Positions 15,833 to 22,109 of a stretch of DNA of 22,604 nucleotides are shown piece after piece (the stretch's first letter is position 1; the number at the start of each line of letters is the position of its first letter). The DNA comes from Desulfobacteraceae bacterium (GTDB lineage Bacteria; Desulfobacterota; Desulfobacteria; Desulfobacterales; SURF-15). Where the stretch lies: contig QZKK01000128.1 of NCBI GenBank assembly GCA_003599475.1, forward strand, positions 1 to 22,604, in the 5' to 3' direction. The position numbers and the translations under genes are program-made. Under the pieces are notes generated by a model. The model ran no database searches, was not told where the DNA came from, and saw only the letters and a list, made by a program, of their open reading frames with translations.

Positions 15833-17469
15833 AGCCAAGCTTGATTCTGAACGGACGGAGCGAAATCTTACTAGCCACCGTGATCTTTTCTCTGTTAACC
15901 GCATGCGTTTCTACCGAAAACCTGCAAAGGAAAATGGCCTCCGGGCCCCCGGAGTATCCGAAGGAAAGCCTGATTCCCCGATCCGAGATCAAGCCGGATG
16001 CCCCTCCATACAGGGCGCCCTCTGAGGGGCCGCTTCGGTTGTCCATCCGGGATGCGATTCTTTCGGCATTTGAAAACAACCAGGCGCTTGTACTCGAAAA
16101 ATTCAATCCCTCGATCCAACAGACCGTCGAAGACCAGGAACTGGCTGTATTCGACCCTGTGTTGGAGGCATCGGTTTCAGCCGGCAGAGCGAAAGAACGG
16201 CGCCTGACAACCTCGGGGACGCAGACGGGCGACTCTACGACGGACACTTTCGACGGAGCCATTTCTTTGAGCCGGTTCTTTCCCACCGGGACAACCGTAG
16301 ATCTTGAGGGAACGACCAGTACGACCGACTCGTCTCTATCCCCGGACCCTTTTTCCCAATCCCGCCTCGGCCTCACGGTCACCCAGGCGCTGCTGCAGGG
16401 GTACGGAACCGAGTTCAACCTTGCGAGCCTCAGACGGGCCGAAATCGATACGGAGATCTCCCTCTACGAGCTCCGCGGATTCAGCGAAACGCTTCTTTCC
16501 GAGGTGGAAACGGCCTACTGGGACTATGCGCTTGCTCAGCGGCAGATCGAAATCGTAGAGGAATCGTTGAAGGTGGTACGGCAGCAGCTTGCCGAAACGG
16601 AAGAGATGATCGCTGTCGGTACGATGGCGGAATCGGAGCTTGCCGCCGTGCAGGCCGAAGTTGCGGCCCAGGAACAGGCGTTGATCGATGCCAGAAGTGC
16701 GGCGGAAACCGCCCGTCTGCGCCTGCTTCGGCTCATCAATCCGCCGGGCACCCCTCTATACGAAAGAGAGGTCGAACTGCTTTACGATCCGACCATTCCG
16801 GAATTGAAGCTGGATGACGTCAAGGACCATGTTGCCCTTTCTCTACGGATGCTTCCCCTGGTCAACCAGACCAAACTCGGCATCCAGCAGAACGACCTCG
16901 ATATCGTTCGGACCCGAAACGGGCTTTTGCCCCGGCTGGATCTTTTCATCTCGTTGGGCAAAAGCGGGTACGCCGATTCTTTCAGCGGTTCGGTAAGCGA
17001 TATCACCAATGAGAACAGCTACGATGTGCTGGCGGGGGTCAATCTCAGATATCCGATTTTCAACCGGGATGCTGAAGCCCAGCATAGGCGGTCGATCCTG
17101 CTCCGGGAGCAGGCGGAGGAGGCGCTGAAAAATGTCGTACAACTGGTCGAGCTCGATGTCCGAAGCGCCTATATCGAAGTCCGGAGATCGAAAGAGCAGA
17201 TCGCCGCAAGTGCCGCCACGCGGAGGTTTGAGGAGGAAAAACTCAGAACCGAGACGGAAAAATTCAAGGTGGGAAGATCGACCAGCATCCTGGTTGCCCA
17301 GGCTCAGCGGGATGTGTTGGCCGCCCGCATCAGTGAGGTCGAAGCGATCGTAAACTACCTGAGAGCGTTGATCAGTTTCTACCGCGTCGAGGGAACGCTC
17401 CTGGCCCGGCGTGGAATCGCCGCCCCCGGAAACGAGCCGGTAACGTTATACAATAAATCCGTATACTGA
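15829..17469 (+). CDS. Outer-membrane efflux channel lipoprotein (TolC/OprM-like)
   Basis: A 546-residue outer-membrane factor. The signal ends in the lipobox LLTAC with C26 as the acylated residue, so it is a lipoprotein like OprM. Two OEP repeats follow. The first begins LRLSIRDAILSAFENNQALV (about 69-88) and includes the coiled-coil ALAQRQIEIVEESLKVVRQQ. The second runs from about DVKDHVALSLRMLPLVNQTK to the C-terminal helix pair RSKEQIAASAATRRFEEEKL and TSILVAQAQRDVLAARISEV. It is longer than TolC because of an inserted beta-region (about 140-190). It completes the tripartite pump, and its start overlaps the pump stop by ATGA. Confidence 0.93.
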   Translation: MKPSLILNGRSEILLATVIFSLLTACVSTENLQRKMASGPPEYPKESLIPRSEIKPDAPPYRAPSEGPLRLSIRDAILSAFENNQALVLEKFNPSIQQTVEDQELAVFDPVLEASVSAGRAKERRLTTSGTQTGDSTTDTFDGAISLSRFFPTGTTVDLEGTTSTTDSSLSPDPFSQSRLGLTVTQALLQGYGTEFNLASLRRAEIDTEISLYELRGFSETLLSEVETAYWDYALAQRQIEIVEESLKVVRQQLAETEEMIAVGTMAESELAAVQAEVAAQEQALIDARSAAETARLRLLRLINPPGTPLYEREVELLYDPTIPELKLDDVKDHVALSLRMLPLVNQTKLGIQQNDLDIVRTRNGLLPRLDLFISLGKSGYADSFSGSVSDITNENSYDVLAGVNLRYPIFNRDAEAQHRRSILLREQAEEALKNVVQLVELDVRSAYIEVRRSKEQIAASAATRRFEEEKLRTETEKFKVGRSTSILVAQAQRDVLAARISEVEAIVNYLRALISFYRVEGTLLARRGIAAPGNEPVTLYNKSVY

Positions 17470-17570
17470 TCGTCCGCCTGCGCTCAGGGCTGAAACGGCG
17501 CATGATCAGGATGGGAAAGATCCGGATCGATGCCGATCGCGCGGTCCGGCGGATTTCATGAGGAGACCCC

Positions 17571-18692
17571 ATGAAGCAGATTCGAGTCGATTTTAAAAAG
17601 AGGCTCAAAGAGGAGCCCCATACGGGACACAACCGCTGGCACCCGGATATACCGCCCATCCTGGAGGTTGAACCCGGTGAGGAGGTGACCCTGGATACCC
17701 GGGATGCCGCAGACGGAATGATCAGACCGGAAACGACGGCTGACGATCTGGTTAGCCTGCCGAAAAAGATCGCGCATCCTTTGACCGGCCCCGTCTACAT
17801 TAAAGGTGCAAACCCGGGCGATCTGCTTGAAATCGAAACTGTAGACATCCTCCCGCAGCGGTACGGTTGGACGCGCATGCGCCCCGGAGCCGGATTTCTC
17901 CGAGATCTTTTTCCGGATTTCTATCTGATCCACTGGAAAATCGAAAACGGGTGGGCTGTAACCGATTCGCTTCCGGGCGTTCGGATTCCTGACGGGTCAT
18001 TTCTGGGAACCGCCGGAATCGCTCCGTCCGAAACACAGCTCCGGAGCTGGTCCAGAAGGGAGGCGGACTTGGTTGCCCGGGGAGGGGTTGCCTTCCTGCC
18101 GGATCCGGAAGATGCGGTACCGGCAGAAGGCCGGATCGCCCGGGAGGGGTTGCGCACAGGACCGCCGAGAGAAAACGCCGGAAACCTGGATGCCAAGCAG
18201 TTGACCCGCGGCTCCCGTCTTTTCATTCCCGTCAATGTGGCAGGCGCGCTCTATTCCGCAGGGGACGCCCACTTTGCCCAGGGAGATTCTGAATGCTGCA
18301 TCACCGGAATCGAAATGGCGGCCACCGTTATCGTTCGCTTTCGAATCCATTCGGGAGAGGCCGCCCGGCGCAATATCCGGTGGCCCAGGTTTTCTCATTC
18401 CGGGTTTTTTATCGACCCGAAGTGGGCAGCTCCGAGAAACTTCATCGCAACCGTAGGCATGCCCATCCGTGAAGACGGCGCCCAGGAAGGGGAAAACCTG
18501 ACGCTGGCTGCGCGCAATGCGCTTTTGAACATGATCGAGCTGCTTGAAGAAAGAGGTTGGAGCCGCGAGCAGGCCTATGCCTTGTGCAGTGTGGCGGTGG
18601 ATCTCAAGATCAGCAATGCCGTCGATCTTCCGAATGTGACCGTTTCCGCCTTTCTGCCCGAAGATATCTTCACCGATTCCGGCCGGACATAG
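17571..18692 (+). CDS. Acetamidase/formamidase family protein
   Basis: A 373-residue member of the FmdA/AmdA family. The opening EEPHTGHNRWHPDIPPILEV, then EPGEEVTLDTRDAADG (about 34-49), is the family hallmark, with PLTGPVYIKGANPGDLLEIE (about 69-88) following. The middle has LPGVRIPDGSFLGTAGIAPS and GGVAFLPDPEDAVPAEGR. Further on, LYSAGDAHFAQGDSECCITG (about 224-243) is the conserved late motif. Enzymes of this family hydrolyse formamide or short amides to ammonia and the acid, but many members are uncharacterised and substrate cannot be assigned. GAGGAGA precedes the ATG. The next gene begins nine bases after its stop, its ribosome-binding site overlapping this stop codon, so the two are co-transcribed. 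Confidence 0.88.
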   Translation: MKQIRVDFKKRLKEEPHTGHNRWHPDIPPILEVEPGEEVTLDTRDAADGMIRPETTADDLVSLPKKIAHPLTGPVYIKGANPGDLLEIETVDILPQRYGWTRMRPGAGFLRDLFPDFYLIHWKIENGWAVTDSLPGVRIPDGSFLGTAGIAPSETQLRSWSRREADLVARGGVAFLPDPEDAVPAEGRIAREGLRTGPPRENAGNLDAKQLTRGSRLFIPVNVAGALYSAGDAHFAQGDSECCITGIEMAATVIVRFRIHSGEAARRNIRWPRFSHSGFFIDPKWAAPRNFIATVGMPIREDGAQEGENLTLAARNALLNMIELLEERGWSREQAYALCSVAVDLKISNAVDLPNVTVSAFLPEDIFTDSGRT

Positions 18693-18701
18693 GAGGTGCG
18701 C

Positions 18702-19247
18702 ATGCCCTGGGTACCGTGGATCCGCATCGAAGACGATTCGACAACAGACAAAGACGTGCAGCAGTTGTTCAGGCGAACCCGGAACGGAATGACGGGAAAA
18801 GTATCGGACACCGTAAAACTGACAAGCCTGACTCCGGAAGTCTCCGGTCTGATCCATGATCTGAGTGCGGCCGTCGCCAGAAATGCCGATGGGCTCAGCG
18901 TGCGGGAAAAAGAGACTGCCGCCCTGATCGTCTCGGTTTACAACGGCTGTGTGCACTGAACCGCAAGCCACCTTGAAGCCCTCGGTCGAGCGGCGAAAAG
19001 CAAGCGGTTTGCCAGCCAGGTGGCGGAAGATTTCACCAAGGCGAAACTGAGCACACGGGAGAGGCGCATCGCCGATTTTACCGTCAAGGTGACCCGGTCT
19101 CCCAACGCATGCAGCCCGGCGGATCTGGATCTGCTCCGGAATGAGGGGCTTTCGGATAAGGATATCCTCAGCCTGGTTGAAATCATCGCCTACTACAACA
19201 TGAGCACACGGCTGTTCGAATCGCTCAGCACCGTTGAAAAACCATGA
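18702..19247 (+). CDS. AhpD-like (peroxidase-related) selenoprotein with in-frame TGA as Sec86
   Basis: Reading from ATG 18702 (AGGAGG five bases upstream) gives 85 codons, an in-frame TGA at 18957-18959, and 95 further codons to a TGA stop at 19245, 181 residues in all. Both halves belong to one alpha-helical AhpD/carboxymuconolactone-decarboxylase-like protein of the peroxidase-related type: REKETAALIVSVYNGC before the TGA, and TASHLEALGRAAKSKRFASQ then STRERRIADFTVKVTRSPNA after it. The family's redox site is C-x-x-C-x-x-x-H. Here it reads C83-V-H-U86-T-A-S-H90, so the TGA takes exactly the place of the second cysteine. A SECIS-like hairpin follows at 18978-18994. AhpD-like selenoproteins with CxxU are known from other bacteria. 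Inference: a thiol/selenol redox enzyme, perhaps peroxide or disulfide handling. The alternative is a nonsense mutation or sequencing error. Confidence 0.85.
18978..18994 (+). promoter_or_regulatory. SECIS-like hairpin for selenocysteine insertion
   Basis: GCC-CTC (18978-18983) pairs with GAG-c-GGC (18988-18994) with one bulged C at 18991, giving a six-base-pair stem. The apical loop is GGTC (18984-18987). Bacterial SECIS elements bind SelB through a GGU in the apical loop of a short, bulged hairpin about 16-37 bases downstream of the UGA. Here GGU begins 25 bases after it. The hairpin lies within coding sequence, as is usual in bacteria. An outer pairing, GCCACCT (18967-18973) with AGGTGGC, could extend the fold. 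Confidence 0.7.
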
Positions 19248-19285
19248 GATTCGCCGTTTCATAGAACTCGCGCTCGACAGCCGCA

Positions 19286-19355
19286 ATTCTCGGTGGAATG
19301 AAATTCATAGAAATGAGGACGGAGACCCCGCTGCAAGTGGATGTTCACCGAGAAT
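19286..19355 (+). repeat. Inverted repeat upstream of the GreB-like gene
   Basis: ATTCTCGGTG (19286-19295) and CACCGAGAAT (19346-19355) are perfect ten-base inverted repeats 50 bases apart, in the 148-base gap before the GreB-like gene. They might form a leader structure or mark regulator half-sites. No function can be assigned. Confidence 0.4.
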
Positions 19356-19395
19356 CGCCGACCTTTACAGGGGCGGATCATCGTCTGTACGTGAA

Positions 19396-19965
19396 ATGAA
19401 CAAAGCTTTTGTCAAAGAAGATGACTCTTTAATCTCCCAGGTTCCCGAGCCGGGTCCGGATGCGCATTCGGATATACCCCCGGGTGCGAAGAACTATATG
19501 ACCCCGGGCGGTATGGAAAAACTCCGCACGGAACTGCATCGACTCGCAAATGAGCAGCGGCCGCAACTGATCGAAAGGATCAACCGCAGCCGGACGCACG
19601 ATGCCGACAGGGTAACTGCCGATGAATTCAATGAGGCAAAAAGGGAGCTCCGAAAGACCGATCTCCGGATCGATTTTCTGAGCCGGCGGCTGGAGCTCGC
19701 GGAAGTCGTCGATCCGCTGAAGGTGCGCTCGGAGCATGTGCAATTCGGCGCGACGGTTCAGGTTCTGCACGAAGACGGTCTCACGAAAACGTACCGGATC
19801 GTCGGCATCGATGAAGCCGATATCGATCGCGGACGCATCGGCTGGACTTCTCCGCTGGCAAAGGCGCTTCTGGATGCGAAGGCGGGAGATGCGGTCAATT
19901 TCAAAAGCCCCGGGGGAGAGGAAGAGCTTGAAGTGTTGTCGGTCGATTATCTGGAGATCCGATGA
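19396..19965 (+). CDS. GreA/GreB-type transcript cleavage factor homologue
   Basis: The 189-residue protein starts MNKAFVKEDD, the usual GreB opening, so ATG 19396 is chosen over an in-frame TTG at 19234 that overlaps the selenoprotein gene. The N-terminal coiled-coil begins YMTPGGMEKLRTELHRLANE (about 34-53). The C-terminal FKBP-like domain contains YRIVGIDEADIDRGRIGW and TSPLAKALLDAKAGDAV. Gre factors enter the RNA polymerase secondary channel and trigger cleavage of backtracked RNA through two acidic residues at the coiled-coil tip (GreA D41 and E44). By my alignment the tip reads DRVTADEF, keeping D71 but with T74 at the essential Glu position. It may act differently from GreB. The N-terminus carries about 25 extra residues (SQVPEPGPDAHSDIPPG). 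Confidence 0.82.
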   Translation: MNKAFVKEDDSLISQVPEPGPDAHSDIPPGAKNYMTPGGMEKLRTELHRLANEQRPQLIERINRSRTHDADRVTADEFNEAKRELRKTDLRIDFLSRRLELAEVVDPLKVRSEHVQFGATVQVLHEDGLTKTYRIVGIDEADIDRGRIGWTSPLAKALLDAKAGDAVNFKSPGGEEELEVLSVDYLEIR

Positions 19966-19971
19966 TGAACC

Positions 19972-20088
19972 GTGAAGTTTCATACAAACGCTTCGTTTGA
20001 TTATTTCTTCATTTGAATACTTTGTCTTATTGTTTGGATTTTGGTGCTTGGAATTTGGAATTTTCTTTGAGCGGGGTGAAGTTTCATA
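19972..20088. repeat. 13-base direct repeats flanking an AT-rich low-complexity stretch
   Basis: GTGAAGTTTCATA occurs at 19972-19984 and again at 20076-20088. Between them lies T-rich sequence with units such as TTTGGATTTTGG and TTGGAATTTGGAATTTT, unlike the GC-rich surroundings. The pattern resembles an inserted repeat with a target duplication, though no encoded element is present. Confidence 0.5.
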
Positions 20089-20097
20089 AAAGGCTCC

Positions 20098-20454
20098 TCA
20101 GCCCAAGATATCGATGACGCTCTTAAGGGTCTCCTCTTGAACCTGGATGCTTTTCAGGTTGGCCTCGTAGCCGCGCTGTGCCGTCACTGTCTGGGGGATC
20201 TCTTCCGCCAGATCCACATTCGAAAGCTCCCTTTCGATTTCCTTTCCATCTTTTCCGGTCTCTGCGACAACAGGCCCCGGAGTGTCGATTCTTTCAATCT
20301 GCGTCTTTACGGTCCGGTTTTGCCCTTCCGTCAAGACGGTCCGGCTCTTTTTGAATTCTTCGGACTGCCAGTTCGCCACGTTGTTGGAAGTGACTCCCAT
20401 CTTCTTTCCGAAGGCGGAAAGTGCCGACAATGAACCGCCGATTGAAGAAATCAT
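20098..20454 (-). CDS. Orphan FlgC-like flagellar basal-body rod protein
   Basis: A 118-residue protein from ATG 20454, preceded by GGAGG with a five-base gap. An ATG at 20466 lies upstream with no better site. The N-terminal rod-protein motif is MISSIGGSLSALSAFGKKMG followed by VTSNNVANWQSEEFKKS, where the usual NVANxxTxGFKK is altered. The C-terminus VDLAEEIPQTVTAQRGYEAN, then LKSIQVQEETLKSVIDIL, is the conserved Flg_bbr_C segment. Proteins of this group form the axial rod and are exported by the flagellar type III system without a cleaved signal. It is short compared with FlgC of about 135-150 residues, and no flagellar gene lies beside it. A role outside the canonical rod is possible. Confidence 0.8.
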   Translation of the reverse strand: MISSIGGSLSALSAFGKKMGVTSNNVANWQSEEFKKSRTVLTEGQNRTVKTQIERIDTPGPVVAETGKDGKEIERELSNVDLAEEIPQTVTAQRGYEANLKSIQVQEETLKSVIDILG

Positions 20455-20767
20455 CGCTTCCTCCATCATCCATCGAGGTAATTTGCATTTTTTCAGGTTT
20501 GCAGTATGATTGGTATCGGCATTTTCCTCAAAAAACTTTAGCTGGGTTGTTCAGGAATTTCCATTTATCCACTAAGGGCACGAAGGGGCACGAAAATTAT
20601 TTCAGAAAATATTTTTTCTCCTTCGTGGTCTTGGTGAACTTCGTGGATAACTTGATCGTACAGGAATTTGCATTTCCAGGTTTCAGGTGTCGGCTCTGTG
20701 GCGGATCTGAAACCTGAGTCCGCCGAAGCGGGAAAACCCGAAAACCTAACTTGAAAGGAAAACGGAA
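20455..20767. other. Divergent intergenic region with repeats
   Basis: The 313 bases between the FlgC-like gene and the RraA-family gene contain no convincing gene. They hold a CACnAAG-type palindrome (20567-20648) and copies of an AATTTGCATTT..CAGGTTT motif at 20480-20500 and 20665-20686. No clear promoter could be picked. Confidence 0.65.
20567..20648. repeat. Palindromic CACnAAG repeat element, second copy
   Basis: The left arm (20567-20594) reads ATCCACTAAGGG then CACGAAGGGG CACGAA. The right arm (20620-20648) has CTTCGTGGT, CTTGGTGAA and CTTCGTGGAT. The arms are imperfect reverse complements around an AT-rich centre. Near-identical CAGGAATTTsCATTT sequences flank the element at 20552-20566 and 20661-20675. 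It is the same family as the element at 515-603, with a nine-base period here. Confidence 0.7.
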
Positions 20768-21493
20768 ATGGCGATAACCGAGAAGGAACTGTTCGATGAG
20801 CTGTGCGAGTACGACACCCCCTCCGTTACAAACGTGGTGGCCACCTATCCGGAAAGGCCTTATTGTCTCGGCCTTTACAATCCGTGGTCCGAAAACTGGT
20901 ATACCGATCAGTCCCTCCGGTGCATGTACCCCGAGCTGGGAAGCCTGGCCGGTTATGCGGTGACCTGCGTATACGGCCTGCCGGATCCGTCATTCAAGCG
21001 CTTGTCCTTCATGGATGTCATCGATGCCCTGGATGCCTCGAAGAAACCGACCATTCTCGTGCTCCAGCAGAAATTTCCTCCGGAAATTGCCGGAAAAGTC
21101 GGACTGGCCGGAGCCAATATGGTAAACGCGATGAAAGCGGTGGGCTGCCGGGGGATCGTCTCAAACGGCCCCTCGCGGGATATCGATGAAATCCGCGGGC
21201 TGAAATTCCAGTACCTGCTCAGCGGTGTCACGGCCGGCCACGGCCCCATGGCTGTACATTCCGTAAACGTTCCCGTGTCGGTCGCGGGGATGGACGTAAG
21301 CCCCGGCGAGATCGTCCACATGGATGAAAACGGTGCCTGCAAGTTTCCGGCGGACAAGCTGCAACAGGTGGCCGCGCAGTTGAAGGTTATCAGGAAGGAG
21401 GAAGAGGAACGGATCACGGCCCTGTCGAAGGCCGTTTCGGCCGGAGAGGTCAGAAAAATTTTCGGCGGGCAGTCTTATGCGAAAAAACCCTGA
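20768..21493 (+). CDS. RraA / HMG-aldolase family protein
   Basis: A 241-residue protein of the RraA-like family (often mis-named dimethylmenaquinone methyltransferase). The N-terminus LFDELCEYDTPSVTNVVATY is typical. The core is ANMVNAMKAVGCRGIVSNGP followed by SRDIDEI, with R137 and D138 at the positions of the Arg-Asp pair that binds substrate and metal in 4-hydroxy-4-methyl-2-oxoglutarate and related aldolases. Later SVNVPVSVAGMDVSPGEIVH and MDENGACKFPADKL are conserved. Family members are either oxo-acid aldolases/decarboxylases or RNase E regulators. The retained Arg-Asp pair fits the enzymatic branch. The substrate is unknown. GAAAGG upstream is the ribosome-binding site. Apparently transcribed alone. 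Confidence 0.85.
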   Translation: MAITEKELFDELCEYDTPSVTNVVATYPERPYCLGLYNPWSENWYTDQSLRCMYPELGSLAGYAVTCVYGLPDPSFKRLSFMDVIDALDASKKPTILVLQQKFPPEIAGKVGLAGANMVNAMKAVGCRGIVSNGPSRDIDEIRGLKFQYLLSGVTAGHGPMAVHSVNVPVSVAGMDVSPGEIVHMDENGACKFPADKLQQVAAQLKVIRKEEEERITALSKAVSAGEVRKIFGGQSYAKKP

Positions 21494-21570
21494 TTTGATC
21501 GGTTGTTCGCCAATAGAAGCTTAGGCATGCTTTGGAGCATCTGTATCAATTTAGATGTTTGAAAATAAAC

Positions 21571-21637
21571 CGGGTCGACAGGGGATTCGCTTTTAAGACA
21601 GTTCCCCGATTCCAAAAGCGAACCCCCAGTCGATCCG
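21571..21637. repeat. Long imperfect hairpin at the edge of the AT-rich island
   Basis: The left arm 21571-21594 (CGGGTCGACAGGGGATTCGC then TTTT) pairs with 21614-21637 at about 21 of 24 positions, with an 18-base loop containing GACAGTTCCCCG. It follows the RraA-family gene by about 80 bases and precedes the convergent vsr gene. It could be a bidirectional terminator, a dispersed repeat or a mobile-element end. Confidence 0.6.
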
Positions 21638-21674
21638 TGTATAGTTATTCAAAGCGCTAAATCGTTACTTTATT

Positions 21675-22094
21675 TCAAAATGTTTCAATAAAGCTCTTCA
21701 ATATGCTGCAAAGCTTTTGTTCATCCTTTTTTTTGATTTGGCATTGCCAAATTACAAGTGCCGACCAACCTAAATTTTCCAATTCTTTTTGATTCTTAAT
21801 ATCCCTTCTTATGTTCTTCCCTATTTTGTCATCCCAAAAACTCGTGTTGGTTGAAGGCTTTTTGGCTCTGACGCAACCGAAATGACCGTGCCAAAAGCAT
21901 CCGTGAACAAAAACGACTATTTTGTATTTCGGTAAGACAATATCTGGATTTCCGGGGAGATCCCTCCTATGCAGCCGAAACCGGTAGCCCATTCTATGAA
22001 GGAGAGATCGAACGATCCTTTCCGGTCCGGTGTCTTTCCCCTTGATGTTGGACATGCAGTAGCTTCTTTGGTCAGGTGTTAAGTTGTCGGTCAC
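21675..22094 (-). CDS. vsr: Very short patch repair endonuclease Vsr
   Basis: The 139-residue protein is a full-length Vsr. The opening PDQRSYCMSNIKGKDTGPER, then IVRSLLHRMGYRFRLHRRDL and PGNPDIVLPKYKIVVFVHGC, are family hallmarks. Catalytic and metal residues align with E. coli Vsr: D51 in NPDIVL, the HGCFWHGH block (H64, W68, H69), D98 and W116. H71, C74 and C118 probably hold structural zinc. Vsr nicks 5' of T in T:G mismatches arising from deaminated 5-methylcytosine and normally accompanies a cytosine-5 methyltransferase. None is present here, and it may lie beyond the right edge. The start is GTG at 22094. The gene is clearly more AT-rich than the rest of the window, suggesting acquisition. 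Confidence 0.93.
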   Translation of the reverse strand: MTDNLTPDQRSYCMSNIKGKDTGPERIVRSLLHRMGYRFRLHRRDLPGNPDIVLPKYKIVVFVHGCFWHGHFGCVRAKKPSTNTSFWDDKIGKNIRRDIKNQKELENLGWSALVIWQCQIKKKDEQKLCSILKSFIETF

Positions 22095-22109
22095 TTTGTG
22101 GAACTCTTT

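Noticed and set aside
18957..18959. TGA as a true stop, making a truncated protein or pseudogene
   Set aside because: The frame continues without a shift into the rest of the same domain, the TGA sits at the redox-Cys position, and a SECIS-like hairpin follows. A sequencing error or nonsense mutation remains possible but is less likely.
19020..19247. Separate 75-residue gene starting at GTG 19020
   Set aside because: It is the C-terminal half of the AhpD-like protein and has no convincing independent start signal.
17997..19286. A 429-codon open frame on the minus strand opposite the acetamidase-family and AhpD-like genes
   Set aside because: It is antisense to two genes with clear family motifs and ribosome-binding sites, and its own translation shows no recognisable domain. 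High GC content keeps the opposite frame open.
19234..19395. N-terminal extension of the GreB-like protein from TTG 19234
   Set aside because: It overlaps the end of the selenoprotein gene and precedes MNKAFVKEDD, the normal family start.
21571..21637. tRNA-like or attachment site
   Set aside because: The fold is a single long hairpin without a cloverleaf, anticodon arm or CCA end, and no integrase is nearby.
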